In this document: piece by piece, positions 49,907 to 57,283 of the stretch
Numbering within the stretch: the stretch's first letter is position 1
How the letters are laid out: the number at the start of each line of letters is the position of its first letter
DNA from: a bacterium
GTDB taxonomy: Bacteria > Bacillota > Clostridia > Christensenellales > UBA1242
Length of the DNA: 57,283 nucleotides
Direction: 5' to 3'
NCBI GenBank assembly: GCA_024692805.1
Contig: JAILMD010000035.1
Location: 1-57,283, forward strand
Made by a program: the position numbers and the translations under genes
The notes under the pieces: generated by a model
Told to the model about the DNA's origin: nothing
Databases searched by the model: none
The model's input: only the letters and a program-made list of their open reading frames with translations

Positions 49907-51415
49907 TGTTTTCCTTTGTCGTTTAAAAATAAACATTTTAACGTTTGAAATGTTAGTAACAAAAACTAAAATGAGAAGTAAACTTGATGAAAGGATTGCT
50001 GAAATAGCAATGCTGAAGAAAGTTGGTAAAAGTTTAATTGCAATGTTATAACTAAAAATTCCAAGAATAACACAAGGAAGAATTAGTAAAAGCATCGACA
50101 ATAATATGTTTATAACGTGGTGGTCAATGACTTGGCGCTCTCTTAGCATTTTTATGTTTAAAATGCTTTGAGTTGAAGTTAATAAAAACATCCCAATTAT
50201 TAAGGCATAAACGCCGAAATATTTTGGTAAGAAATAAATTGATAAAAAGAGCAACAGGGCGCTAATTGCGCTATTTTTTAATGATTTAATTTCAAGTCCA
50301 ATTGCGTTTAAAATTGAGCCAGTTATTTGGCTTATTCCCATAGGAATCATTAAAATAGCAGAATAGGTTAAATAAATTCCAGCTTTTTCGTTATTAAACA
50401 AAAACTCGCCGATTGGTCTTCCAACGCTTAAAAACATTGGTAATAATAGGCATGAGGTAACAATAGCAAGCCCAACGCTTAAATTTATTTGGCTTTTTAG
50501 CGTTTCGCGGTTTTTAACTTCAACGTCAATATTTGTTGTTTGCTCGCTAATTTCAGGAATCATCGCAACGCTGAGCGAGCCAATGAGTGTTCCAGGAATC
50601 ATTAAAAGTGGGAAGGTCATTCCCATAATTATTCCATATTCGCTGAGTGCCTCGCTGGCTGACATTCCATAAAGCATAAGCCTTGCCGGAATAATAAGCG
50701 AAATTGCGCTTGTAATTAGGTTTGAAATAGTTCTAACGGCTGTTATTGGGCTGCTCTTTTTAATTAAAGGAACCATTGTTTTTTTGGGGCGGCCTAATCT
50801 TCCGCCAAAGGCGAAATAAACGATAATTACGAAAATTGCGCTAAAAATGCAGGCTAAACTTAAACTAATTGCAGTTTTTTCATCGGCGGGCAAACTTAGC
50901 GGAATAATCATTAAAATAAACAAAATTATTATTCTTGCGCCTTGTTCAAAGAACTCAGCAAAGCTTATTGAAAAGAAGCGTTTTTGGCCCCAAAGCGCGC
51001 CTCTTAAGATAGTATAAATAGCGCTTGAAATTAACGCTGGCATTAAAAGAATTATTATTCTTGTTGATTTTGGTGAGGTAAAAATAAAGTCTAATAAATT
51101 AGGAAAAATTGTTATAATTATTGCGCAAATAATTGATATTGAAAGCGTTAAAATAAGACCGCTTGAAACATACTCATTTTGAGTTTTAAAGTCGTTTTTT
51201 GATCTAAGGTTAGCAACATTTCTTCCAATGACAGTTGGAAGTCCGCTTGCAATAAGGGTTAGCATAACGCTAAAAACACTCATTGCCATTTGGTAACTTC
51301 CCAAAAGTTCGGCTCCTAAAATGCGTGATAAATAAATTCTCAAAACAAAACCAAGAGCACGCGTTAAAACAGAAAACAGGGTTACAAGAGCAACGGCTTT
51401 GAAAAGTTTACCCAT
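49901..51415 (-). CDS. SpoVB/MATE-like oligosaccharide flippase family protein
   Basis: 504 residues, about 14 membrane segments. Members of this MOP superfamily group flip lipid-linked sugars or lipid II across the membrane. The N-terminal FSVLTRALGFVLRIYLSRILGAE motif is characteristic of the SpoVB branch. In spore-formers SpoVB acts in cortex synthesis, but the branch also occurs in non-sporulating Clostridia, so sporulation cannot be concluded. ACGAGGTG precedes the start. Confidence 0.88.
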   Translation of the reverse strand: MGKLFKAVALVTLFSVLTRALGFVLRIYLSRILGAELLGSYQMAMSVFSVMLTLIASGLPTVIGRNVANLRSKNDFKTQNEYVSSGLILTLSISIICAIIITIFPNLLDFIFTSPKSTRIIILLMPALISSAIYTILRGALWGQKRFFSISFAEFFEQGARIIILFILMIIPLSLPADEKTAISLSLACIFSAIFVIIVYFAFGGRLGRPKKTMVPLIKKSSPITAVRTISNLITSAISLIIPARLMLYGMSASEALSEYGIIMGMTFPLLMIPGTLIGSLSVAMIPEISEQTTNIDVEVKNRETLKSQINLSVGLAIVTSCLLLPMFLSVGRPIGEFLFNNEKAGIYLTYSAILMIPMGISQITGSILNAIGLEIKSLKNSAISALLLFLSIYFLPKYFGVYALIIGMFLLTSTQSILNIKMLRERQVIDHHVINILLSMLLLILPCVILGIFSYNIAIKLLPTFFSIAISAILSSSLLLILVFVTNISNVKMFIFKRQRKTL

Positions 51416-51498
51416 AAAAACACCTCGTTTAAATATATTTAATTGCAGATTTTTTTATGATGAACGAGTTATAATTGATAAAAAGTGACAAAGAATGT

Positions 51499-51526
51499 TT
51501 GCAAATTTCAAATTAAGTGATAAAAT
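51499..51526 (+). promoter_or_regulatory. Promoter of the GNAT-like gene
   Basis: TTGCAA, 16 bases ending in AAGTGA, TAAAAT, then TTGAGGA before the start. Confidence 0.62.
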
Positions 51527-51543
51527 AAAATTGAGGACAAATT

Positions 51544-52665
51544 ATGATTGAGATTAAAAAAATATCTTCAAAAAAAGATATGAAGAAGTTTGTTAAATTT
51601 CCAACAAACCTTTATAAAGATAATCCTAACTATATTCCGCCAATTGAGCTTGATGAATATAACCTAACTAATCCTAAGAAAAATGCTTCATTTGATGAGA
51701 GCGAAGCGGAGTATTTTTTAGCGCTTGATAACGGTAGGGTTGTTGGGCGAATTGCAGGAATTATTAGCCACGCTTTCAATAACAAAAATAATGCTAAATA
51801 TGCTAGGATTTCAAGGTTTGACTCAATTGATAATAGCGAAGTTGCTAAAAAACTTATTGAAACTGTTGAAAATTGGGCTAAAGAGAAGGGCATGGAATAT
51901 GTTCATGGCCCGCTTGGCTTTAATGACCTTGAAAGAGAAGGGTTGATGACTTACGGGTTTGACACTATCGGAACCTTCCAGGGAAGTTATAATGCCGATT
52001 ATTATGAAAAATTCTTTACAGATAATGGATATAAACCTGATTGCAAATGGGTTGAATGGCGAATTCAAGTTCCTGATAAACCAAACGAAAGGGTTGCTAG
52101 GGTTGCAGAAAATGTTAGCAAACGTTTTGGTTTTTATGAAAAGAAGTTTAAAAATAAAAACGAGATTATTGATAACTATGGAAAGCAGTTTTTTGAATTG
52201 TTAGATGAATGCTATGTTGACCTTTATGGAACAGTTCCTTTTAATCAAAAACTTGTTGATCAAACTATTGGGCTCTTTAAACTCGTTATTGACCCAGATT
52301 ATGTTAGCCTAATCTTTAATAAAGAAGATGAATTAATTGGTTTTGGTTTAGGCTATCCTAGCCTTGCAAGGGCGATGCAAAAGAGCAGGGGAAGATTTTT
52401 ACCATTTGGTTGGGCTCGCTTATTAAAAGCAATTAAACACCCAAAAACGCTTGAACTTGCGCTTATTGCTGTTAAACCTGAATATCAAAAGAAGGGCGTT
52501 ACATCAATAATAATTAACAATATGCTAGCCAGAATGATTAAAAACAAAATAACTTATTGTGATACTGGTTGTCAGCTTGAAACTAACACTAGCGCGCTTG
52601 CTGCCCTTGATATGTTTGAAAGGGAAATCGTTAGAAGAAAAACCTGTTTTATCAAGAAAATATAA
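51544..52665 (+). CDS. GNAT-fold N-acetyltransferase-like protein
   Basis: 373 residues. Resembles a double-GNAT protein: the N-terminal half starts KFVKFPTNLYKDNPNYIPPI and has RVVGRIAGIISHAFN, and a second GNAT-like part has PEYQKKGVTSIIINNML (acetyl-CoA-binding-like). Such proteins are annotated as N-acetyltransferases, but the substrate is unknown. GAGGACAA precedes the start. Single-gene unit with its own promoter and terminator. Confidence 0.82.
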   Translation: MIEIKKISSKKDMKKFVKFPTNLYKDNPNYIPPIELDEYNLTNPKKNASFDESEAEYFLALDNGRVVGRIAGIISHAFNNKNNAKYARISRFDSIDNSEVAKKLIETVENWAKEKGMEYVHGPLGFNDLEREGLMTYGFDTIGTFQGSYNADYYEKFFTDNGYKPDCKWVEWRIQVPDKPNERVARVAENVSKRFGFYEKKFKNKNEIIDNYGKQFFELLDECYVDLYGTVPFNQKLVDQTIGLFKLVIDPDYVSLIFNKEDELIGFGLGYPSLARAMQKSRGRFLPFGWARLLKAIKHPKTLELALIAVKPEYQKKGVTSIIINNMLARMIKNKITYCDTGCQLETNTSALAALDMFEREIVRRKTCFIKKI

Positions 52666-52675
52666 CAAAAAATAA

Positions 52676-52697
52676 CCCCGCGGTTGCGGGGCTTTTT
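52676..52697. terminator. Bidirectional GC-rich terminator
   Basis: CCCCGC / GCGGGG stem with a GGTT loop, A-rich left and T-rich right; it serves the GNAT-like gene and the converging membrane protein gene. Confidence 0.9.
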
Positions 52698-52700
52698 ATT

Positions 52701-53780
52701 TTATTCTAAATTTGTTATTTCTTTTTGTTTTTTCTCAACGGCTATGAGCGTGCTGGTTATGTAAGGAATTATAGGAATAAATAATATAACAAAGAACTGC
52801 CAAGTAAACGCTAAAATATTCATAAAATAGAATGATGATGAAAGAACGGCAGTTTGGCAAAGAACTAAACTAAATGTTAAGAAATAACCGATTATTAAGG
52901 CCATGCTCCATCTTTTTATTGCTTTTGATAAGAATATGGTTTTCTTGCCAAAAAGCGACCTAATGACCCCAATAATCGCGTAAATTATTATAAATGCAGC
53001 GATAAAGAATAACCCAAAGCAAACAAACCTAACAAGGCCGAAAGCAAAGTCGCCACTCATGTCAACAATAGGCTTTTCATATAGTAAATCTGAAGCCATT
53101 GTTGAAGCGCCATAAATGCTTGTTTTAGGGAAATAAGCTTCAATATAAATTGGAATAAATAATGCGAGAATTGAAACGATTGTTGATAGCCCAGTAAAAG
53201 CAAAGCCAAGGCTATCTCTAGTTTTATTAGCGCTAGTTAAAACTCTTTTATCAAGCCTTGAAGCAAAAATTATAGTTAAAACTCCGATAGTTAAAACAAC
53301 AAATGGGCAAGCATTAACATAAAACTCCATATAGCCATTTGCCATTGAGTTAGTAACTATAAAAGATACTGCTGAAAAGATTGCAACAAAGATAGAAATA
53401 AAGCCAAGATAATAGGCGATTTTCTTGGTTAAAACGTTGTTTCTTATTATTGAATTCTTATTATGAGAAATAAGGTCAATGAGGCAGAGAATAAATAAAA
53501 CAATTGCCCCAACACAAAGTAATAGGTTAAACATTATTGCGCCTGTTGCCATCCAAACCGGGCCTGTTGAATTGTAATAAATATCAAAGGCATCAGTATT
53601 AAAAAATGGGGCATCAATAATATAAGTTAAAAAGTTAACATTTTTATCGTAAACAACAGAATTAAGTTCATCAGCGGCGTGCCCAACTATGTGAACAATG
53701 GGAACAAATAGTGAAACAACAATTAATATAACAGAAGTTATTAAAAGCGACCATAAAAATCCGTAATTTTTCTTTGACAT
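52701..53780 (-). CDS. Polytopic membrane protein, unknown function
   Basis: 359 residues with about eight membrane segments in two similar halves (each half has a long first segment, an extracellular loop with bulky residues and a pair of segments). No transporter signature is seen, and few charged residues lie inside the membrane. AAGGAGA precedes the start. It follows the 1010-residue surface protein gene on the same strand, but a terminator lies between them, so they are probably separate transcripts. Confidence 0.65.
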   Translation of the reverse strand: MSKKNYGFLWSLLITSVILIVVSLFVPIVHIVGHAADELNSVVYDKNVNFLTYIIDAPFFNTDAFDIYYNSTGPVWMATGAIMFNLLLCVGAIVLFILCLIDLISHNKNSIIRNNVLTKKIAYYLGFISIFVAIFSAVSFIVTNSMANGYMEFYVNACPFVVLTIGVLTIIFASRLDKRVLTSANKTRDSLGFAFTGLSTIVSILALFIPIYIEAYFPKTSIYGASTMASDLLYEKPIVDMSGDFAFGLVRFVCFGLFFIAAFIIIYAIIGVIRSLFGKKTIFLSKAIKRWSMALIIGYFLTFSLVLCQTAVLSSSFYFMNILAFTWQFFVILFIPIIPYITSTLIAVEKKQKEITNLE

Positions 53781-53831
53781 AACAATCTCCTTGTTAAGTT
53801 GATTATAACATAATGATTATGTTTTGTCTAA

Positions 53832-53864
53832 AAAAGAACTTCAATGTTTTATTGAAGTTCTTTT
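53832..53864 (-). terminator. Terminator of the 1010-residue surface protein gene
   Basis: A 14-base-pair perfect stem (AAAAGAACTTCAAT / ATTGAAGTTCTTTT) with a 5-base loop; read on the minus strand it ends in a T run. Confidence 0.9.
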
Positions 53865-53869
53865 GTTTT

Positions 53870-56800
53870 TTAAACAAATCCATCTTTTCTGTTTTTATTG
53901 TTTATTTTTGTTTGCTTTGTTTTAACAATTGCAACATTAGTTGGTTTAACTTTTGCTGGCTTAATGCTCTTTCTAATTCTTGAAGCAACTATGGCAACAA
54001 TTGTTGCAACAACTAATAGTAATGATGAGAACACAACGAAGAAGATTGCAAGAGTGTTAGCGGTTTCTTTTTCATTATCCTCATTTTCTTCATCAGTTGT
54101 TGAAGAACTTTCTTCACTTGTTTCTTCTTCATCAGAAGTGTTAACAACATAACTTTTTGCTTTAATTGTTGTTTCTTGACCGGTTAAATCTTTAGTTTCA
54201 GCGTCATAAACTTCAGTTGTTATGCTTTCAACGTTGATATCTCTAATTAAAGCAAATCCGCTAACAAGGTTATTTGCGTCACCTAAAGCAAACTTAACTG
54301 AAACAGTTGTTATGCTTGAATTCCCGGTTGCGATATATGCGAAATATTGAACATATCCGTTGTTATCGATAACGTCAGTTGTGTTGACTTTATCAAATTC
54401 AATATCAATGTTGTTGATATAAATTTTAAAGTGGTCACCAACGCTTTCGTTTGTTTTAACCCAGAAACTAATTTTATAATGAGATTTAGCAGCCAAAGTC
54501 ATTGAGCCAAGGCTTGAAGCAAGACTTTGTTTAGGAAGGTTGTTATAAAGCAATAAAACAGTATCAGTTTTTGCTTCGGCTAAAGATAGGTAAGTGTTAG
54601 ATAAACTTAAGTTAACATCAATGGTTGTTAAAGCGTTGTTGCTGTTTAAGATATAAGCATTTCCGCTAACAATATTTTCATCATCGTCTTTAACTTCGCT
54701 AACTTTATAGTTGTTGCTCTTGTAATAAGTTTTTCCATCTATAGGGCTAGTTGTGTGAGCAGTTGCATTATCACCAATAAAGTCAAGCAATCTAACATTA
54801 TTAGCAACTTGATCGCTCCAAGTTTTGTTAGCGTTTAAAAGTGTTTCATAATCAGTTAAAGAAGTTGTTGTTTTAACGTTTCTAAAGAAAACAGTTCCTG
54901 TTGCTTTTGAAACGCCAAGGGCAAGTTTAAATGATTGAGAAGAAGCGCTTGTTCTAACAACAAAAGTGTAAGTTGTCCAACTGCTTGTTCCGCTTACTTG
55001 GTTAACGTCAAAGTCAAGTATTGTTTCATCATTATAAATAAGCCTTGCGATAATGTTTCCTGAGAAGTTAATATTAGCAGTATAAACTTCAAAAGTGACT
55101 AACATTGTTTTATCGTTAGTTAAACTGAATGTTCCATCAGTTGTAAATAGATAAATACTGTCATCAGCAGTTGGAGCGGCTGATGGGTTATAAATAGCTA
55201 AAACATTAATTTGAGCGCCACTAGAAATTGGGTTGGCAACTCCGCCAAGTTTTGTTTCGAGATCAGAGCCAGCAAAGTATATAGAAGTGTTAGTTGGAAC
55301 GATTCCTGAAATAGCGTCATCATAATTCTTGCTGGTTAATGACCAACTAGAAGGAGTTATAGGATAACTTAATGTTGCTGTTTCATAAGTTCCATAGTTA
55401 AAGTAACCATTAGTTACTGTTTCAGGTTGAAGCGCACTTGATGGGCTTAAATCTAACCTTTGAGTTGAACTTGAATTATTATATTCAGTTGAGGTTATTT
55501 TATCAACTCTAATATGATCATAATAAACAGTTGAGTTAACTCCACAAAGTAAAACTATTTGAGCGTCAAGATCATTAAATGCGTTGCCTCTTACGTAAAT
55601 AACAACTTCAGTCCAGTTATTGTTAATGTCGTTAGAAACGGTGTAAGGCGCAGAAGAAACTGAAGCTGAGAAGGTTTTTCCTTCTGGGTTAGCGCCGGTT
55701 TTAATTTTAGATAAAACCATAATTTCAGCCTTATCAGATGTTTTTTCTGCTTTAAGCATAACAGAAACTCTGTAGCAAGCAAGTTGGTCAACTTTAAAAG
55801 ATTTGCTGACTAAACCAAGGCTAATATCGCTTGTTTTGTTGGTTAATTTTAAGTAATAGTTATCGTTATTAAACGTGTTAACTTCAAAAATAGAATTTTC
55901 ATTAACTGTTTGGGCGATAAAATATGTTTTATCAGTTGTTCCTGAAGTTATTGCGTTATAAGCATTTTCATAGTTTGTTTTGTTTAAACTTGTTAAATCT
56001 TCAGGAGAATAATAATACCAATCTTTAAGTAAAGCGTCAGCTTTAACAAACGAAGACTGTTCTTCAAATTTTTCATAAACACTAAGCGTTGATGAAAAAT
56101 CAGTGTCAATTCCGGTAAGAGCAACATTTCTTTCAGTGTTTGGATTGTATGAATAATAGTTAGTGGCAATAGCAGTTCCATTTACAGCGTGATTAACAAA
56201 GTCAAGTTCACTAATCTGTTTCATTTCAACATTATCATAAAGAACATAACCGGTTTCAGTTGCGTTTGTTCCAATTGATTCGTAACTATTATAGTTAAGG
56301 TTAAGCGTTAATTGGCTATAAGTTTCTTTAAGCGTTGCAAAGAATAGGTGATATTTAGCCCAAACACCATCGCTTTCAATTGGGTCAGTTTCATATTCAA
56401 CTGAGTTGGTTAATTTAACAGTTGTTTTAGCGTTTTTAGTTAAAACATGGAAAGACAAAACATAATAAGAGTTTTTACCTAAACCACTTATTTGCATTTG
56501 CTCTCGGTTATAAACCTTAGTATGCGCTTCGTCAGATTTTTCATTTGGCGCATCTTTAGCAAAAAGACCTAAAACGTAATTATCAACTGAACCTTCAGCA
56601 TCAAGAAGTGATCCATCACTTCTTGTTGTTGGGTTAGCTAACCCCGTTAGGTTATTAGAATCAAAGCCGTTAATTAAGTCAATTTTAGCGTTTGTTCCAT
56701 TAAAAACAGACGAATCATCAGCATTTTGATAGTGTGACCATGATGCTGCTACTGAGAAATCGTCAGAGTAAATATCAACAGGTGAATATGCAGCATAGGT

Positions 56801-56902
56801 TTCTCCAAGTTTAAAGTTGCTAACAACAACTGATAGCATCATAACTAATGCAAAAATTAGGCAACTTAGAGATTTTGTAAATTTAGAATGTTTTTGTTTC
56901 AT
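53870..56902 (-). CDS. Large cell-surface protein with repeated beta-sandwich domains
   Basis: 1010 residues. A signal peptide (about 1-37, likely cut after TYA), a long beta-rich extracytoplasmic region, an acidic Ser/Glu stalk (about 925-945), one membrane anchor (about 950-975) and a basic tail. Four similar blocks recur about every 210-240 residues (near 147, 384, 604 and 812), each with a Y-x-h-S/T-F/V-x-V-x-T/A core (h hydrophobic) such as YYVLSFHVLTKN and YKISFWVKTNES. That pattern is typical of jelly-roll carbohydrate-binding-like domains. No catalytic domain is seen. It probably binds a surface or environmental glycan, which is inference. AAGGAAG precedes the start. Confidence 0.78.
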   Translation of the reverse strand: MKQKHSKFTKSLSCLIFALVMMLSVVVSNFKLGETYAAYSPVDIYSDDFSVAASWSHYQNADDSSVFNGTNAKIDLINGFDSNNLTGLANPTTRSDGSLLDAEGSVDNYVLGLFAKDAPNEKSDEAHTKVYNREQMQISGLGKNSYYVLSFHVLTKNAKTTVKLTNSVEYETDPIESDGVWAKYHLFFATLKETYSQLTLNLNYNSYESIGTNATETGYVLYDNVEMKQISELDFVNHAVNGTAIATNYYSYNPNTERNVALTGIDTDFSSTLSVYEKFEEQSSFVKADALLKDWYYYSPEDLTSLNKTNYENAYNAITSGTTDKTYFIAQTVNENSIFEVNTFNNDNYYLKLTNKTSDISLGLVSKSFKVDQLACYRVSVMLKAEKTSDKAEIMVLSKIKTGANPEGKTFSASVSSAPYTVSNDINNNWTEVVIYVRGNAFNDLDAQIVLLCGVNSTVYYDHIRVDKITSTEYNNSSSTQRLDLSPSSALQPETVTNGYFNYGTYETATLSYPITPSSWSLTSKNYDDAISGIVPTNTSIYFAGSDLETKLGGVANPISSGAQINVLAIYNPSAAPTADDSIYLFTTDGTFSLTNDKTMLVTFEVYTANINFSGNIIARLIYNDETILDFDVNQVSGTSSWTTYTFVVRTSASSQSFKLALGVSKATGTVFFRNVKTTTSLTDYETLLNANKTWSDQVANNVRLLDFIGDNATAHTTSPIDGKTYYKSNNYKVSEVKDDDENIVSGNAYILNSNNALTTIDVNLSLSNTYLSLAEAKTDTVLLLYNNLPKQSLASSLGSMTLAAKSHYKISFWVKTNESVGDHFKIYINNIDIEFDKVNTTDVIDNNGYVQYFAYIATGNSSITTVSVKFALGDANNLVSGFALIRDINVESITTEVYDAETKDLTGQETTIKAKSYVVNTSDEEETSEESSSTTDEENEDNEKETANTLAIFFVVFSSLLLVVATIVAIVASRIRKSIKPAKVKPTNVAIVKTKQTKINNKNRKDGFV

Positions 56903-56932
56903 ATTTGAGCTTCCTTTTATATTGATAAAATC

Positions 56933-56961
56933 ATTATATATAATTATTTTTAAAAAAGCAA
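56933..56961 (-). promoter_or_regulatory. Promoter of the 1010-residue surface protein gene
   Basis: On the minus strand: TTGCTT, 17 bases, TATAAT; ribosome binding site AAGGAAG downstream. Confidence 0.75.
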
Positions 56962-57023
56962 TAAAAAAATCAGTTTACGCTATAAAAAATAATAAATTTA
57001 GCGTTTTTTGATAAACTAGTTTT

Positions 57024-57283
57024 ATGAGCGCTAAAACAAAATTGCTTTTGATTATTGGGGGAGCATTTGTTGGTTTTATTAATGGTTTTTTAGGGGCAGG
57101 CGGAGGAATTATTGTTGTTCCACTTTTAGAACTTGTTTTAAAAGAAAGCGTTAAGGTTAGTCACGCAACAGCAATTTTTATCATCTTGCCCCTTTGCATC
57201 GTTTCTAGCATTGCCTATTTAATAGGCGGCGTTTTTGATTATAAAGTTTTTATTCCGTCACATTGGCTTATTCCGTTAAAGGT
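57024..57283 (+). CDS. TSUP/TauE-SafE family membrane protein (3' truncated)
   Basis: The first 86 codons are visible; the gene runs off the right edge. The N-terminal segment with GFINGFLGAGGGIIVVPLLELV and the following SHATAIFIILP match the sulfite/organosulfonate exporter (TauE/SafE, TSUP) family. In this family the protein moves sulfur-containing or other anions; the substrate here is unknown. No ribosome binding site precedes the ATG, and a TAAACT lies 6 bases upstream, so it may also be leaderless. Confidence 0.85.
   Translation, partial: MSAKTKLLLIIGGAFVGFINGFLGAGGGIIVVPLLELVLKESVKVSHATAIFIILPLCIVSSIAYLIGGVFDYKVFIPSHWLIPLK

Noticed and set aside
49901..51415. Evidence that the organism forms spores (SpoVB-like gene, YetF-like gene)
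   Set aside because: Both families also occur in non-spore-forming Clostridia; no sporulation-specific gene is present in the window.

Overview
The window reads as chromosomal DNA of an AT-rich, Gram-positive-type anaerobe, most likely an uncultured gut-type member of the Clostridia. The evidence is: a single-chain pyruvate:ferredoxin oxidoreductase; a long SRP RNA with paired ends, as in Bacillus and Clostridia; SepF; a one-chain glycyl-tRNA synthetase; YwlE-RpiB and TruA-L13-S9 gene orders; TRTG-type extended -10 promoters; and strong AGGAGG-like ribosome binding sites. TGA is used as a normal stop (tpiA, ung). I see no phage, insertion sequence, CRISPR array, tRNA or rRNA.

Layout. 1-2350: the end of an ABC transporter permease, a small membrane protein and an acidic membrane-anchored coiled-coil protein. 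2385-6840: a glycolytic operon (pgk-tpiA-gpmI plus a 76-residue membrane protein), then secG and a DUF378 protein. 6843-12316: oligoendopeptidase F, guanylate kinase, a patatin, a ComEC-like metallo-beta-lactamase protein and two orphan small genes. 12351-18420: PFOR on the minus strand, an unknown gene with truA, and rplM-rpsI behind an L13-type leader. 18459-24107: a camelysin/BspA-like surface protein, then trxB-ung-secreted protein-HtrA. 24123-27250: acpP, the SRP RNA on the minus strand, a HEPN-like/CBS protein, an rRNA methyltransferase and an RluA-type pseudouridine synthase. 27261-29481: dut with an IscU-like/GGGtGRT pair on the minus strand. 29559-34640: yigZ-recX-acpS, a membrane coiled-coil protein with an EF-hand, and lgt with an AT-hook coiled-coil gene. 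34665-36690: groES-groEL on the minus strand with no CIRCE element. 36885-41520: sepF with an unlisted 46-codon gene, a lipid glycosyltransferase/acyltransferase pair, and a YwlE-like phosphatase with rpiB. 41524-48200: glyS with a small membrane protein on the minus strand, and divergent uvrB-uvrA. 48202-52700: an unknown gene, DUF421-DUF4363, a SpoVB-type flippase and a GNAT protein. 52701-57283: a polytopic membrane protein, a 1010-residue cell-surface protein and the start of a TSUP transporter.

Most genes are housekeeping and tightly packed, with many 1-37 base overlaps. The most unusual items are: an SRP RNA with a change in its SRP54-binding loop; genes whose start codon sits at the predicted transcription start (trxB, lgt, uvrB); the GGGtGRT/IscU-like pair; the groE leader with a long-range inverted repeat; and three surface or membrane proteins with calcium-binding-like or repeated beta-sandwich architecture. 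I did not find one clear-cut new multi-gene system. The GGGtGRT/IscU-like pair and the surface proteins are the best candidates.
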